Shown here: piece after piece, positions 1 to 9,778 of the stretch
How positions within the stretch are numbered: position 1 is the stretch's first letter
Layout: every line of letters begins with the position of its first letter
NCBI GenBank assembly: GCA_900549065.1
Contig: URNC01000031.1
Location: 1-15,350, forward strand
Direction of reading: 5' to 3'
From: an uncultured Collinsella sp.
GTDB lineage: Bacteria > Actinomycetota > Coriobacteriia > Coriobacteriales > Coriobacteriaceae
DNA length: 15,350 nt
Notes under the pieces: generated by a model
Databases searched by the model: none
Told to the model about the DNA's origin: nothing
What the model saw: only the letters and a program-made list of their open reading frames with translations
Program-made: the position numbers and the translations under genes

Positions 1-42
1 GCAGCGTAGTCTCGTGGGCTCGGAGATGTGTATAAGAGACAG
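1..42 (+). other. Nextera i7-side sequencing adapter (artefact)
   Basis: Bases 9-42 are the 34-base Nextera read-2 transposase adapter, ending in the 19-bp Tn5 mosaic end AGATGTGTATAAGAGACAG (24-42). The preceding eight bases, GCAGCGTA, occupy the i7 index position; from memory this is the primer form of index N721 (TACGCTGC). This is library sequence, not genome. Translation across it gives the well-known false peptide MCIRDR, so any protein starting here is spurious. Confidence 0.98.
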
Positions 43-313
43 GCTCAAAGGCGCGGCCTGCGGCGAACATGGCAAAGCTGCTCGCGAAGGCAACGCGGCC
101 GGTGGTTGCGATACCGGCGGCAACACCCATCAGGTTGCTCTCGGCAATGCCTACATCGAAGAAGCGGTCGGGGCAGGCTGCCTTGAACTTGCCGGTCTGC
201 GTGGCGGCGGCCAGGTCGGCGTCGAGGACCACAAAGTCATCGTGCTCGTTGGCGAGCTCGACGAGGGCCTCGCCGTAGCTTACGCGCGTGGCGATTTTCT
301 TGACGTCTGCCAT
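43..313 (-). CDS. Transketolase, C-terminal subunit (partial, cut by adapter)
   Basis: The second half of a two-subunit transketolase, a thiamine diphosphate enzyme of the non-oxidative pentose phosphate pathway that moves two-carbon ketol units between sugar phosphates. Only the first 90 codons are present; the frame then runs into adapter at 42. The visible protein begins MADVKKIATRVSYGEALVEL and contains DADLAAATQTGKF, then a VGIAESNLMGVAAGIA block. That block is the pyrimidine-binding domain region holding the glutamate that activates the thiamine cofactor (E in AESN). The ATG at 313-311 lies one base after the stop of the upstream N-terminal subunit gene, so the two are surely co-transcribed and probably translationally coupled. 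Fused transketolases are about 660 residues; the split form is common in archaea, Firmicutes and Actinobacteria. Symbols vary between genomes, so none is given. Confidence 0.93.
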
Positions 314-314
314 C

Positions 315-1145
315 CTAGAGCTCCTCTCCGGCGGCCGTGAGCTCTGCCATGGCCTGCTCAAACTGTTCATCGTTGGGGGCCTTACCGTGCCAGCCCACCT
401 GGTTCTCCATAAAGGAAACGCCCTTGCCCTTCATGGTCTCGGCGATAATGGCGGTCGGCTGACCCTTGGTGGCGCGGGCCTCGGCAAAGGCGGCGCGGAT
501 CTGATCGAAATCGTTGCCGTCGGCGAGCTCCACCACATGGAACTTAAAGGCGCGGAACTTGTCGGCGAGCGGCATGGGGTCGTTGACCTCCTCGACGGGG
601 CCGTCGATCTGCAGGCCGTTGTGGTCGACGATCACGCAGAGGTTATCGAGCTGCTGGTTGCCGGCAAACATGGCGGCCTCCCAGACCTGGCCCTCCTCGC
701 TCTCGCCATCGCCCAGCAGGGCGTACGTGCGGTAAGTATCGCCCCAGTGCTTGGCGGCAACGGCCATACCCACGGCGGCGGAGATACCCTGGCCGAGCGA
801 GCCGGTGGACATGTCGACGCCCGGGGTGTCGTTCATGTTGGGATGACCCTGCAGGTGGCTGCCGATATGGCGCAGCGTCTCGAGATCCTCCTTGGGGAAG
901 AACCCACGCTCGGCGAGCACGGCGTACAGGCCCGGAGCGCAATGGCCCTTGGAGAGCACAAAACGGTCGCGATCGGCCTTGCGGGGATCGGCCGGGTCGA
1001 CGTTCATTTCCTCAAAGTACAGATAGGTCATGATGTCGGCAGCGCCGAGCGAACCGCCCGGATGGCCGGACTTGGCAGCGTGCACGCCGGTGACGATGCC
1101 CTTCCTTACCTCGTTGGCAACCTTTTTGAGCTCTTCGTCGCTCAT
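315..1145 (-). CDS. Transketolase, N-terminal subunit
   Basis: A 276-residue thiamine diphosphate-binding subunit of a split transketolase. Motifs seen: SGHPGGSLGAADIMTYLYF near residue 26, SKGHCAPGLYAVLAERGFF near 64, and the cofactor/metal motif starting LLGDGESEEGQVWEA near 143, which closes with the asparagine of VDHNGLQIDG. Length fits the family (about 270-280). The start ATG at 1145 has a strong Shine-Dalgarno, AAAGGAAGG (1150-1158 on the plus strand), four bases upstream. The stop lies one base before the start of the C-terminal subunit, so both form an operon. Upstream, 1146-1352 separates it from the YitT-like gene. It holds AT-rich stretches, including a CATAAT -10-like hexamer (1231-1236), but no -35 I would defend, and no terminator with a clear U-tract. 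Confidence 0.95.
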   Translation of the reverse strand: MSDEELKKVANEVRKGIVTGVHAAKSGHPGGSLGAADIMTYLYFEEMNVDPADPRKADRDRFVLSKGHCAPGLYAVLAERGFFPKEDLETLRHIGSHLQGHPNMNDTPGVDMSTGSLGQGISAAVGMAVAAKHWGDTYRTYALLGDGESEEGQVWEAAMFAGNQQLDNLCVIVDHNGLQIDGPVEEVNDPMPLADKFRAFKFHVVELADGNDFDQIRAAFAEARATKGQPTAIIAETMKGKGVSFMENQVGWHGKAPNDEQFEQAMAELTAAGEEL

Positions 1146-1352
1146 TGTGCCTTCCTTTCATCCTCATTAGACAAAATGCGCACGGCACCGAAGGTAATCC
1201 CAACACAGCCGCAATGCACGTACGTCATTCATTATGCTGGAAACTGATGGCTTTACCAGAGTTTTTATCATTATTTGAACAATTTAGCAGGCAGAACCGC
1301 TGATGAAACGGTTTATCAATGTGAACGTCTTTTGGATAGAACGCGGTCAACC

Positions 1353-2243
1353 CTACGCGCTAATGTCCTTGAATCCCTCGCCGAAGGCTTCCGTAACGTC
1401 AGCGACCGTCACAATGGCGTGAGGATCGCGCTCGCGCACGATCGTCTTGAGGGTATTGAGCTCTCGACGGCTCACGATGACCATAATCACCGGCTTCTCG
1501 GCACCCGAATACATGCCAGTCGCCTTAAACTTGGTACAACCACGACCCAGGCCATACATGATATCGGCAGCGATATCAGGGAACTTGTCCGAGATGATGA
1601 GTACCATACGGCGTTTGTTGCCACCATCGACCACGGCATCGATCACGTAGCCGCTAATGACCATCGAAAGGCCTGCATATAGTGCGTTTTCGATTGAAAA
1701 GACCGGAGCCGACAGCGCGCATACGGCAACATCGATCGCCATGACGGTCGAGCCCACCGGCAGCGAGGTGTTACGCGATATGATTTGGCCAATCGTGTCC
1801 GAGCCGCCGGTGTTGGCGCCGGCGCGCAACACCATGCCGTAACCGATGCCCGTAATAATGCCGCCCCACATGGCAGGGAGCATCAGGTCCGCATCCGCCA
1901 GAGGTGCTACAAACGGGGCGAACAGATCGGTAAAGAAGCCCAGCAGCACAAAGCCCGTCGCGGTCTGCACCACGTAGAACATGCCACCCTCGCGCATAAC
2001 GACCAACAACAGCAAGGCGTTCATCACGACCGTCTGAATACCAACGGGAAGCGATAGGCCACGCGATGCGCCGACCGCCTGGATAATGGTGGCAAGGCCC
2101 GTAACGCCACCGGCAGCAAGGCCGTTGGGAATCAAAAACAGGTCGGTCGCAATAGCGGCCAGAGCGCACCCCAACATGATCTGGGGCAGATCGTGAAAGA
2201 AGTTCATCGAAAGAATGCGCTTGATGTCCAGACGATATGCCAT
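1353..2243 (-). CDS. YitT-family membrane protein (DUF2179 C-terminal domain)
   Basis: A predicted inner-membrane protein of 296 residues. The N-terminal two thirds are hydrophobic helices (for example MNFFHDLPQIMLGCALAAIA, FVLLGFFTDLFAPFV, and a Gly-rich GGIITGIGYGMVLRAGANTG segment). The last 80 or so residues form a soluble DUF2179-type domain with IISDKFPDIAADIMYGLGRG, then GMYSGAEKPVIMVIVSRREL and a VADVTEAFGEGF ending. This architecture is typical of YitT/YpjC/YvjA proteins, whose transport substrate is not known. I place the start at ATG 2243, not the GTG at 2267, because GAGGGAGG (2248-2255) lies four bases before it and the longer version would translate the Shine-Dalgarno itself. 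A terminator-like hairpin ends exactly at that Shine-Dalgarno. Confidence 0.9.
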   Translation of the reverse strand: MAYRLDIKRILSMNFFHDLPQIMLGCALAAIATDLFLIPNGLAAGGVTGLATIIQAVGASRGLSLPVGIQTVVMNALLLLVVMREGGMFYVVQTATGFVLLGFFTDLFAPFVAPLADADLMLPAMWGGIITGIGYGMVLRAGANTGGSDTIGQIISRNTSLPVGSTVMAIDVAVCALSAPVFSIENALYAGLSMVISGYVIDAVVDGGNKRRMVLIISDKFPDIAADIMYGLGRGCTKFKATGMYSGAEKPVIMVIVSRRELNTLKTIVRERDPHAIVTVADVTEAFGEGFKDISA

Positions 2244-2255
2244 GCTGCCTCCCTC

Positions 2256-2284
2256 AAAAAAGCGCACCCAAACGGATGCGCTTT
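2256..2284 (-). terminator. Intrinsic terminator or attenuator abutting the YitT Shine-Dalgarno
   Basis: Read on the minus strand, AAAGCGCA and TGCGCTTT form a perfect 8-bp stem, extended by a U-G and two C-G pairs and closed by GUUU. Six T residues (2256-2261) follow, and the next base starts the Shine-Dalgarno of the YitT gene. It may end the secA-prfB transcript or attenuate YitT expression. The A-run on the other strand side makes it nearly symmetric, but no plus-strand gene needs it. Confidence 0.8.
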
Positions 2285-2325
2285 GAACTTCTTCTTGTAT
2301 TCGATTCTAACGATTCGCCGAACAA

Positions 2326-2347
2326 AAACCACCCCTGCGCAGGGTTT
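2326..2347 (-). terminator. Possible weak terminator after prfB
   Basis: On the minus strand AAACC...GGTTT encloses the palindromic CTGCGCAG, followed by a T5 tract. The stem is short and has an internal bulge, so it is less convincing than the hairpin at 2256-2284. If real it would end the secA-prfB message about 60 bases after the prfB stop. Confidence 0.4.
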
Positions 2348-2408
2348 ATTCTGGATACAAACCCGTCCAACCGTTGGGCTTGGCATCGGCTTGAAGCCGC
2401 CCGATGTT

Positions 2409-3556
2409 TTAGACCTCCGAGCCTTCTGCATCGGCGTTGCCGGTGGCCCAACGATGGTAGCCAATAACAAACGGGTCCAGGTCGCCATCGTCAAGGACGG
2501 CCTCGACATTGCTGGTCTCCACGCCCGTGCGTAGGTCTTTGACCATCTGGTACGGGTAGAGCACGTAGCTGCGAATCTGGTTGCCAAAACCAATCGTGGT
2601 CTTGGGTCCGCGGATCTCATCGAGCGCCTCGGCGCGCTTCTCGAGCTCAATCTCGTACAAGCGAGCCTTGAGGATCTGCATGCACGCGGCCTTGTTCTGG
2701 ATCTGGCTGCGCTCGTTTTGGCAGGTGACCACAATGCCGCTGGGAAAATGCGTCACGCGCACGGCGGAGTCGGTGGTGTTGACGCCCTGACCGCCCGGGC
2801 CGCTCGCGTGGTACACGTCCACGCGGATGTCATCGGGACTGATTTCGATGTCGATATCATCGGGTAGCACGGGGATGACCTCGACGCCGGCAAACGTGGT
2901 CTGGCGGCGCTTCTTGTCGTCGGTGGGGCTAATGCGAACCAAGCGATGGACGCCGGCCTCGGCGCGCAGCATGCCAAATGCGTCCTTGCCCTCGACGGTA
3001 AAGGTCGCGCGGTCGATGCCGATGACCTCGGCCGCGGGACAGTCGTTGATGGTGACCTTCCAGCCGCGACGCTGGCAGTACTTCATGTACATCTTAAAGA
3101 GCATGAAGGTCCAGTCCTGGGCCTCCAGACCACCCTGTCCGGGCTTGATGGTCACAATGGCATCGCCGTGATCGAACTCACCGGTAAACCAGCTCGAAAG
3201 CTCAAGCTCATCGATGGCACGGGCCAAGCGCTCAGCCGTGACTGCAGCCTCCTCGCGAAGGGCGGCGGCGTCGGGGTCATCCCCCATCTCCTCGGCAAGC
3301 TCCAGCGCGGCGCGGGCATCGGAAAGCTCGCCGCGCGCGGTATCCACGGCAGCGATATCTTCCTTGGTGCGCGCGATCTCCTCCATGGTGGCACGGGCGG
3401 CGTCGGCGTCATCCCAAAAGCCGGGGGCCACGCTTTTAGCCTCGAGCTCGGTCACGCGCGTGCGCTTTTCGTCCAAATGGAGATACGACTCGACCTCGCC
3501 GAGCCGGTCCGCAAACGCGTCCAGCTCGGCGGGCGTTACCTCTAAAGCCTCAGCCA

Positions 3557-3557
<1 letters not shown>
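2409..3557 (-). CDS. prfB: Peptide chain release factor 2 (RF2)
   Basis: Releases finished proteins at UGA and UAA stop codons in the ribosome. The 382-residue protein has the usual order: N-terminal helical domain (1-115), a core with KPGQGGLEAQDW near 138, the stop-codon recognition loop near 205-215, and the catalytic GGQ at 255-257 (HASGPGGQGVNTTDSAVRVTH). Two oddities stand out. The recognition tripeptide reads SPT (210-212), where RF2 normally has SPF. The N-terminal region, where many bacteria carry the CUU-UGA programmed +1 frameshift, is continuous here (codons TAT CTC CAT TTG GAC), so this frameshift autoregulation is absent. The ATG shares its first base with the TAA of secA (TAATG), with AGGA about eight bases upstream. 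This matches the common secA-prfB pairing and implies translational coupling. Confidence 0.97.
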
Positions 3558-6364
<2,807 letters not shown>

Positions 6365-6503
6365 GTGGTTTTCCTTTTTGGCCATCGCCCACGCCGTGCA
6401 GCTGCGGGCGAGTTAAACACAGATGATTGTACTTTAGCCAAACAAGGCGCGGCCTATACGGTCGACCTCGGCCGCCACGTAATAACTACGACCAACCTGC
6501 CAC

Positions 6504-6589
6504 AATGGAACAGGTTAATTTTGGAGGATTTATCTGGGCAAACGCCGCCTCTCCGCCATGTGGTGCCATGGGGACAGGTTAGTTTGCAC
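6504..6589. repeat. Short repeated ATGG-ACAGGTTA motif, two copies
   Basis: AATGGAACAGGTTAA (6504-6518) recurs 64 bases later as ATGGGGACAGGTTAG (6568-6582), in the rpmE-secA intergenic region. The second copy is framed by GTGC (6563-6566) and GCAC (6586-6589), so it can fold into a small hairpin. I recall similar GGGACAGGTTAGTTTG motifs scattered through Collinsella genomes, but I cannot count them here. Function unknown. Confidence 0.4.
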
Positions 6590-6634
6590 TAATCAAAAAG
6601 AAAAGGGCCGTGCACCCAAATGGATGCACGGCCC
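6590..6634 (-). terminator. Intrinsic terminator of rpmE
   Basis: Read on the minus strand, GGGCCGTGCA pairs perfectly with TGCACGGCCC (10 bp), extended by UCC/GGG with one wobble and closed by AUUU, then followed by TTTTCTTTTTG. It starts 37 bases after the rpmE stop codon. Its cap (UCC-NUUU-GGG) is the same as in the hairpin at 2256-2284. Confidence 0.92.
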
Positions 6635-6671
6635 TCATGCCATGAATGCGAGCGATTCCGCGGCGAGCTAT

Positions 6672-7097
6672 TTACTCAGCGGCCTCGGTGGTCTCGGCCT
6701 CGGCAGCGGCCTCCTCGACGGGAGCCTCTGCAGGAGCCTCGGCGGCCTGCTTGGCAGCCTCCTCGGCGAACTTAGCGGCACGCTTAGCCTTCTCGGCAGC
6801 CTTAGCCTCAGCGGCGGCCTTGCGAGCAGCCTCGGCCTCAGCAGCCTTGGCGGCCTTGGCAGCCTTGGCCTCCTCAGCCTTCTTGAGCTGGGCGGCAGCG
6901 GCGCCACCGAACTTGTCGGCGAAGCGCTGGACGCGTCCACCGGTGTCGACGAACTTCTGCTGGCCGGTGTAGAACGGGTGGCACTCGTTGCAAAGCTCGA
7001 CCTTCATCTCGGACACGGTAGCGTGCGTCTTGAAGGTGTTGCCGCAGGAGCACGTCACCGTGCACTCGACATACTGGGGATGGATACCCTGCTTCAT
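6672..7097 (-). CDS. rpmE: 50S ribosomal protein L31 with long Ala/Lys/Glu tail
   Basis: The first 67 residues are a zinc-type (C+) L31 of the large ribosomal subunit: MKQGIHPQYVECTVTCSCGN, then VELCNECHPFYTGQQKFVDTGGRVQRF. The four zinc ligands (C16, C18, C36, C39) are intact. The protein is 141 residues, twice the usual 70-90. Residues 68-141 are low-complexity, almost entirely A, K and E, likely a charged helix or coiled coil that turns acidic at the end (EEAAAEAETTEAAE). The ATG at 7097 has AAGGAG seven bases upstream. It is a single-gene unit: own promoter at 7182-7210, leader hairpin, and a strong terminator. The whole tail is in frame and has the same GC-rich codon use, so I regard it as real and not a frameshift product. 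Confidence 0.95.
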   Translation of the reverse strand: MKQGIHPQYVECTVTCSCGNTFKTHATVSEMKVELCNECHPFYTGQQKFVDTGGRVQRFADKFGGAAAAQLKKAEEAKAAKAAKAAEAEAARKAAAEAKAAEKAKRAAKFAEEAAKQAAEAPAEAPVEEAAAEAETTEAAE

Positions 7098-7147
7098 GGT
7101 AGGACTCCTTATTGGTCAGGCGCTGGTTACCGATCAGCGCATAAGGC

Positions 7148-7168
7148 GTCTTGGTTTCCGACCAAGAC
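7148..7168 (-). promoter_or_regulatory. rpmE leader hairpin
   Basis: GTCTTGGT (7148-7155) and ACCAAGAC (7161-7168) form a perfect 8-bp stem with a five-base loop. It lies in the 5' untranslated region of rpmE, a few bases after the expected transcription start and 50 bases before the start codon. A role in autoregulation by L31, or simple mRNA protection, is possible; neither can be decided from sequence. Confidence 0.5.
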
Positions 7169-7181
7169 AACAAACTTGGCT

Positions 7182-7210
7182 ATGGTACCACGGCGCCGCG
7201 TGTCCCACAA
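7182..7210 (-). promoter_or_regulatory. Probable sigma-70 promoter of rpmE
   Basis: On the minus strand a -35 TTGTGG (7205-7210) and -10 TACCAT (7182-7187) are separated by exactly 17 bases. The expected start near 7175 would give a leader of about 75 bases. Confidence 0.6.
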
Positions 7211-7290
7211 AAGGTTCACGGTCTTTTCGGAACGACACGAATCTGACCCATCGAAACACATCTCCACCGTTCCTTCAACTGGGAAAATGC

Positions 7291-7323
7291 CGTCCCCGGG
7301 GCCTGAGAAGGGCCCCGGGGACG
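7291..7323. repeat. All-GC 13-bp inverted repeat at the left island edge
   Basis: CGTCCCCGGGGCC (7291-7303) and its exact complement (7311-7323) surround TGAGAAG. There is no T-tract, so it is not a normal terminator. It runs directly into the left copy of the 68-bp direct repeat, and a different strong hairpin stands before the right copy. It may be part of the attachment site or of a dispersed repeat unit. Confidence 0.8.
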
Positions 7324-7389
7324 TTCGACTGACTGCGGGAACGGCCTTTCCGCTCAATGTGTTCGGCTGAGATCGGAAATCAACCAAAC
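7322..7389 (+). repeat. Left 68-bp direct repeat, candidate attL
   Basis: Matches 14534-14601 at 65 of 68 positions; the differences are at 7328, 7348 and 7386. The longest uninterrupted match is 7349-7385 (37 bases). The unit contains an internal near-repeat GTTCG(A/G)CTGA at 7323-7332 and 7361-7370. It does not resemble the 3' end of a tRNA gene. Confidence 0.85.
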
Positions 7390-7405
7390 TGAACTAGGTT
7401 CAGTT
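7387..7405. repeat. Inverted repeat at the island side of the left repeat
   Basis: AACTGAACTAGGTTCAGTT is a perfect 8-bp inverted repeat with a TAG spacer. It overlaps the last three bases of the left direct repeat and is not present after the right copy. It could be a recombinase core site or a regulator site; this is speculative. Confidence 0.5.
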
Positions 7406-7414
7406 GACATGGTT

Positions 7415-7450
7415 AAAAACGAGGGGCGACGCTTTTGCGTCACCCCTCGT
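7415..7450 (-). terminator. Intrinsic terminator of the ABC/secreted-protein operon
   Basis: On the minus strand a 14-bp stem (ACGAGGGG, a U-G pair, GACGC) closes on AAAA and is followed by a T5 tract. It begins 14 bases after the stop codon of the small secreted protein and sits just inside the left direct repeat, insulating rpmE from the island. Confidence 0.93.
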
Positions 7451-7464
7451 CCCGGCCGGTTGCT

Positions 7465-7809
7465 TTAGTTGTACACACGGTAGTTACACTTGAACTGGGT
7501 TATGTGTCCATAGTTGGAGCGGTACCAACCCGACGTATAGCTGATTGCCTCTGCGCCTAGATAGTCGTAGCCCTTGTTGTAGCGAAGCTGACGGTAGGTC
7601 GTGTCGTACTCTGCTACGTAAAACGTGTCTCCAGAGAAGGCTTTGTACCGGTCCTTAACCGTCGAAGCCATGTACGCGGGTTCGACATCGCCTTTCTCCC
7701 CGTTGAGCGCATAGACGGGTGCCGCGATTCCGCATAAAGCCGTTGCCACGAGGATGGCGTAGACAGCCATGCGCGACGCATTGGACTTCAGCTGTTCAAA
7801 TAGTTTCAT
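7465..7809 (-). CDS. Small secreted Tyr-rich protein, last gene of the ABC operon
   Basis: I do not recognise this family. The 114-residue product has a classical Sec signal peptide: a positively charged start (MKLFEQLKSNASR), a hydrophobic stretch AVYAILVATALCGIAA, and PVYA before a likely cut after residue 34. The mature part is about 80 residues with 13 tyrosines and one cysteine (in FKCNYRVYN), so it is not a lanthipeptide-like or disulfide-bridged peptide. The start is ATG 7809, one base after the TGA of the upstream fusion gene. GGAGG lies inside that gene's last codons, so translation is coupled. An in-frame GTG at 7818 sits within the Shine-Dalgarno and is rejected. Being fixed to an ABC operon suggests a bacteriocin-like substrate, or an extracellular accessory or immunity protein. 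A resemblance to lactococcin-972-type secreted bacteriocins was considered but not demonstrable. Confidence 0.85.
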   Translation of the reverse strand: MKLFEQLKSNASRMAVYAILVATALCGIAAPVYALNGEKGDVEPAYMASTVKDRYKAFSGDTFYVAEYDTTYRQLRYNKGYDYLGAEAISYTSGWYRSNYGHITQFKCNYRVYN

Positions 7810-7810
7810 G

Positions 7811-9625
7811 TCATTCACCTCCTTCGTATGTATCGAGGTATTCCTGCTTGAGCGTCTGCGAGGACGACTTGATCTTTTCCACGAGCGTGCCGGCTTCGAT
7901 GAAGTAGAACGAGTTGGTGAGGTCTGCCAGGTCGTCGAGTAGATGGCTTGAAATGAGCACGCTGCGTCCCCGCGCCACTTCGCTGCGCATCGCGTCGCAG
8001 GAGGTTTTCCGTTTTCCCGGATCGAGGCCGTTCAGCGGTTCATCGAGGATGAGGTACGGACAATCGGTCGCTATCGCCATGGCAAGCTTTACCTGCTGCT
8101 TCATTCCTGTCGAGAGTTTACGGGTCGGCTTGTCGAGATATGGGGAGATTCCGAGGGAGTCGCAGAGCGAGTCGATGTCGGCGGCCGATTTCCACGCCTC
8201 CCTAACGAAAGCAAGGTGCTCGATGGCCGATAGCGTGGGATAGAGATCCGCGCTGCCCGAAGAGCTCAGGTAGACGAGTTCTGCAAATTCGGCTGATCGA
8301 CGTTGGCAGATTCCGTCTGCCGCCAGGCTTCCCGAGCGGATGCGGGTGGGAAATTGGCCCGACAGCGCTTCAAGAAGGGTGGTTTTCCCCGAGCCGTTGG
8401 GAGCAACGAGGCCCGCCGCCGTTCCCGGGCTCAGGAAAAGCGACCCGATTGAAAGTATCGTCGTGCTTCCGTATCCCACGCTCGCGTCCAGAAGCTCGAG
8501 CCCATGGTGCTTTTTCGCGGGTCCAGGCTGTTTGGGGGAACGTGTCGCAACGGCGCCGACCGCAAAAAAGACCGCGACGTATGCCAGGGCCACGGCAAGC
8601 ATCGATGCGCTGCCCGAACCGGAGCCAATGAATTCTGTCGGGAAGCATCCTACGTAACCCGTTGCCTCGATAGGCGAGAATACGGGCAGCGGCAGGAGAT
8701 TGAGCGCGGCGTTATGCCCCAGTGCCGAATCGGACAATAACGGGAATGCCGGGGCCGCGACAAGCAGCGCGGAGGTAAGGGGGCCCGCGAGGACGCGCCT
8801 CGTTGCGGTCGATAGGACGGCGGAGCAAACGGATATCAAGGTTCCGCCCGCAAGCAGCGCGAGAAGCAGGGTCGTGAAGACGTCTCCCGCGGTCGTGGTG
8901 GTAAGCGCGCCGTCATGGAAGAAGGCGATCGGGTACCCAATTTGCCCGAAGCCGTTTAGGACCAAGGCGTAAATGCCCCCGGGTGCGAGGCCGGCGAGGA
9001 GCATCGCGGTCCCCGCGACGATTATCGAAAACACGATCTGGATAAGGCGCCGGAATTTGGGCACGGGCGCCTTTGCCGCCAGGGTCCCGGGCCTTGTGGC
9101 GCCGAGCACGAGTATCGACGAGAGAAGGAAGGGGATGAAGGGAAGGAAAGACGGCGCCGTGGCAATGGCGTAAGGCAGGAAGGAAAGGAACGGCAGGTCG
9201 TTTGCGGAGGCCGGGATATCCGCGATGCCGGAGCTGCTCAGGGCACGGCAATATGCGAGCGCTGCGTCATTGGTCTCTCGGTCTCCCACGATGGACCCGG
9301 ATTGGAAGCCTTCGCCCATGAGCGCGTAGTAGCTCTCGGCAGAATCGAGAAAGGCGGCGTCGGTTTGAGCGGCAAGGGCGGCGTTCGCGTATCTTGCAAG
9401 CTCCGCGTCATCTTGCTGCTCTGGAGATAGGTCTGTGCCGCTGGCCTGGGGCGCGCGCGTATTGAATGCGTCGACAAAGCTCTGCATGCCCTGTTTCATA
9501 AAGAAGGGCCCGTAGATGGGTGAATTGAACGCAATGGGGACGGAAAAGGCTGCAGCGAGAACGAGCGTGGAAATCCATACGGCCCTGTCTCTTAGGATTA
9601 GTTTGAGAAGAAGTCGACAGTACAT
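7811..9625 (-). CDS. ABC-2 permease fused to an ABC ATPase domain
   Basis: A 604-residue half-transporter. The membrane part comes first: a helix at about 16-33, an extracytoplasmic region (40-145), then helices to about 360. It has the VLNGFGQIGYPIAFF motif (222-236) also found in both halves of the 740-residue permease. The ATPase domain (about 376-604) has Walker A GLVAPNGSGKTT (405-416), signature LSTGM (504-508), Walker B YLILDEP (524-530) and the switch histidine in SSHLLDD (561). The Q-loop glutamine is replaced: the stretch reads VYLSSSGSADLYP. ATG 9625 has AGGTG seven bases upstream. A 153-bp gap (9626-9778) in which I see no clear terminator or promoter separates it from the upstream ATPase gene; it ends one base before the secreted-protein start. 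Confidence 0.92.
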   Translation of the reverse strand: MYCRLLLKLILRDRAVWISTLVLAAAFSVPIAFNSPIYGPFFMKQGMQSFVDAFNTRAPQASGTDLSPEQQDDAELARYANAALAAQTDAAFLDSAESYYALMGEGFQSGSIVGDRETNDAALAYCRALSSSGIADIPASANDLPFLSFLPYAIATAPSFLPFIPFLLSSILVLGATRPGTLAAKAPVPKFRRLIQIVFSIIVAGTAMLLAGLAPGGIYALVLNGFGQIGYPIAFFHDGALTTTTAGDVFTTLLLALLAGGTLISVCSAVLSTATRRVLAGPLTSALLVAAPAFPLLSDSALGHNAALNLLPLPVFSPIEATGYVGCFPTEFIGSGSGSASMLAVALAYVAVFFAVGAVATRSPKQPGPAKKHHGLELLDASVGYGSTTILSIGSLFLSPGTAAGLVAPNGSGKTTLLEALSGQFPTRIRSGSLAADGICQRRSAEFAELVYLSSSGSADLYPTLSAIEHLAFVREAWKSAADIDSLCDSLGISPYLDKPTRKLSTGMKQQVKLAMAIATDCPYLILDEPLNGLDPGKRKTSCDAMRSEVARGRSVLISSHLLDDLADLTNSFYFIEAGTLVEKIKSSSQTLKQEYLDTYEGGE

Positions 9626-9778
9626 TCAGAAGCACCTACGTTCCTCAAAGAATCGTTAGATTAAAAGTAACAGACCGGATGAAGATACGCGCGGCGGGGG
9701 CGAGGCGAATGGCTGAGCGGTATCGATATGCGGGTTCAACGGTATCACATTGGCCACATAGATTTTTAACTTGCATTT

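Noticed and set aside
14..340. A 108-codon plus-strand frame at the left end
   Set aside because: Starts within adapter sequence and is antisense to the transketolase C-terminal subunit.
288..1247. A 319-codon plus-strand frame over the transketolase gene
   Set aside because: Antisense shadow of the transketolase N-terminal subunit, which carries all expected motifs.
6646..6972. Ala/Ser-rich plus-strand frame opposite rpmE
   Set aside because: Product of the low-complexity tail of L31 read on the other strand.
7127..7387. Minus-strand frames in both direct repeats with similar peptides (WVDFRSQPNTLSG type)
   Set aside because: The similarity follows from the DNA repeat itself; no Shine-Dalgarno, and the frames run through an rpmE promoter and hairpins. 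Better explained as non-coding repeat.
7322..7389. tRNA 3' end as attachment site
   Set aside because: No cloverleaf or TΨC-like arm could be recognised in either repeat copy, and no tRNA gene is visible in the window.
7465..7809. Lipoprotein signal for the small secreted protein
   Set aside because: The only cysteine near the signal peptide is in TALCGI; the residue before it is Leu, which does not fit a lipobox, whereas PVYA is a good signal peptidase I site.
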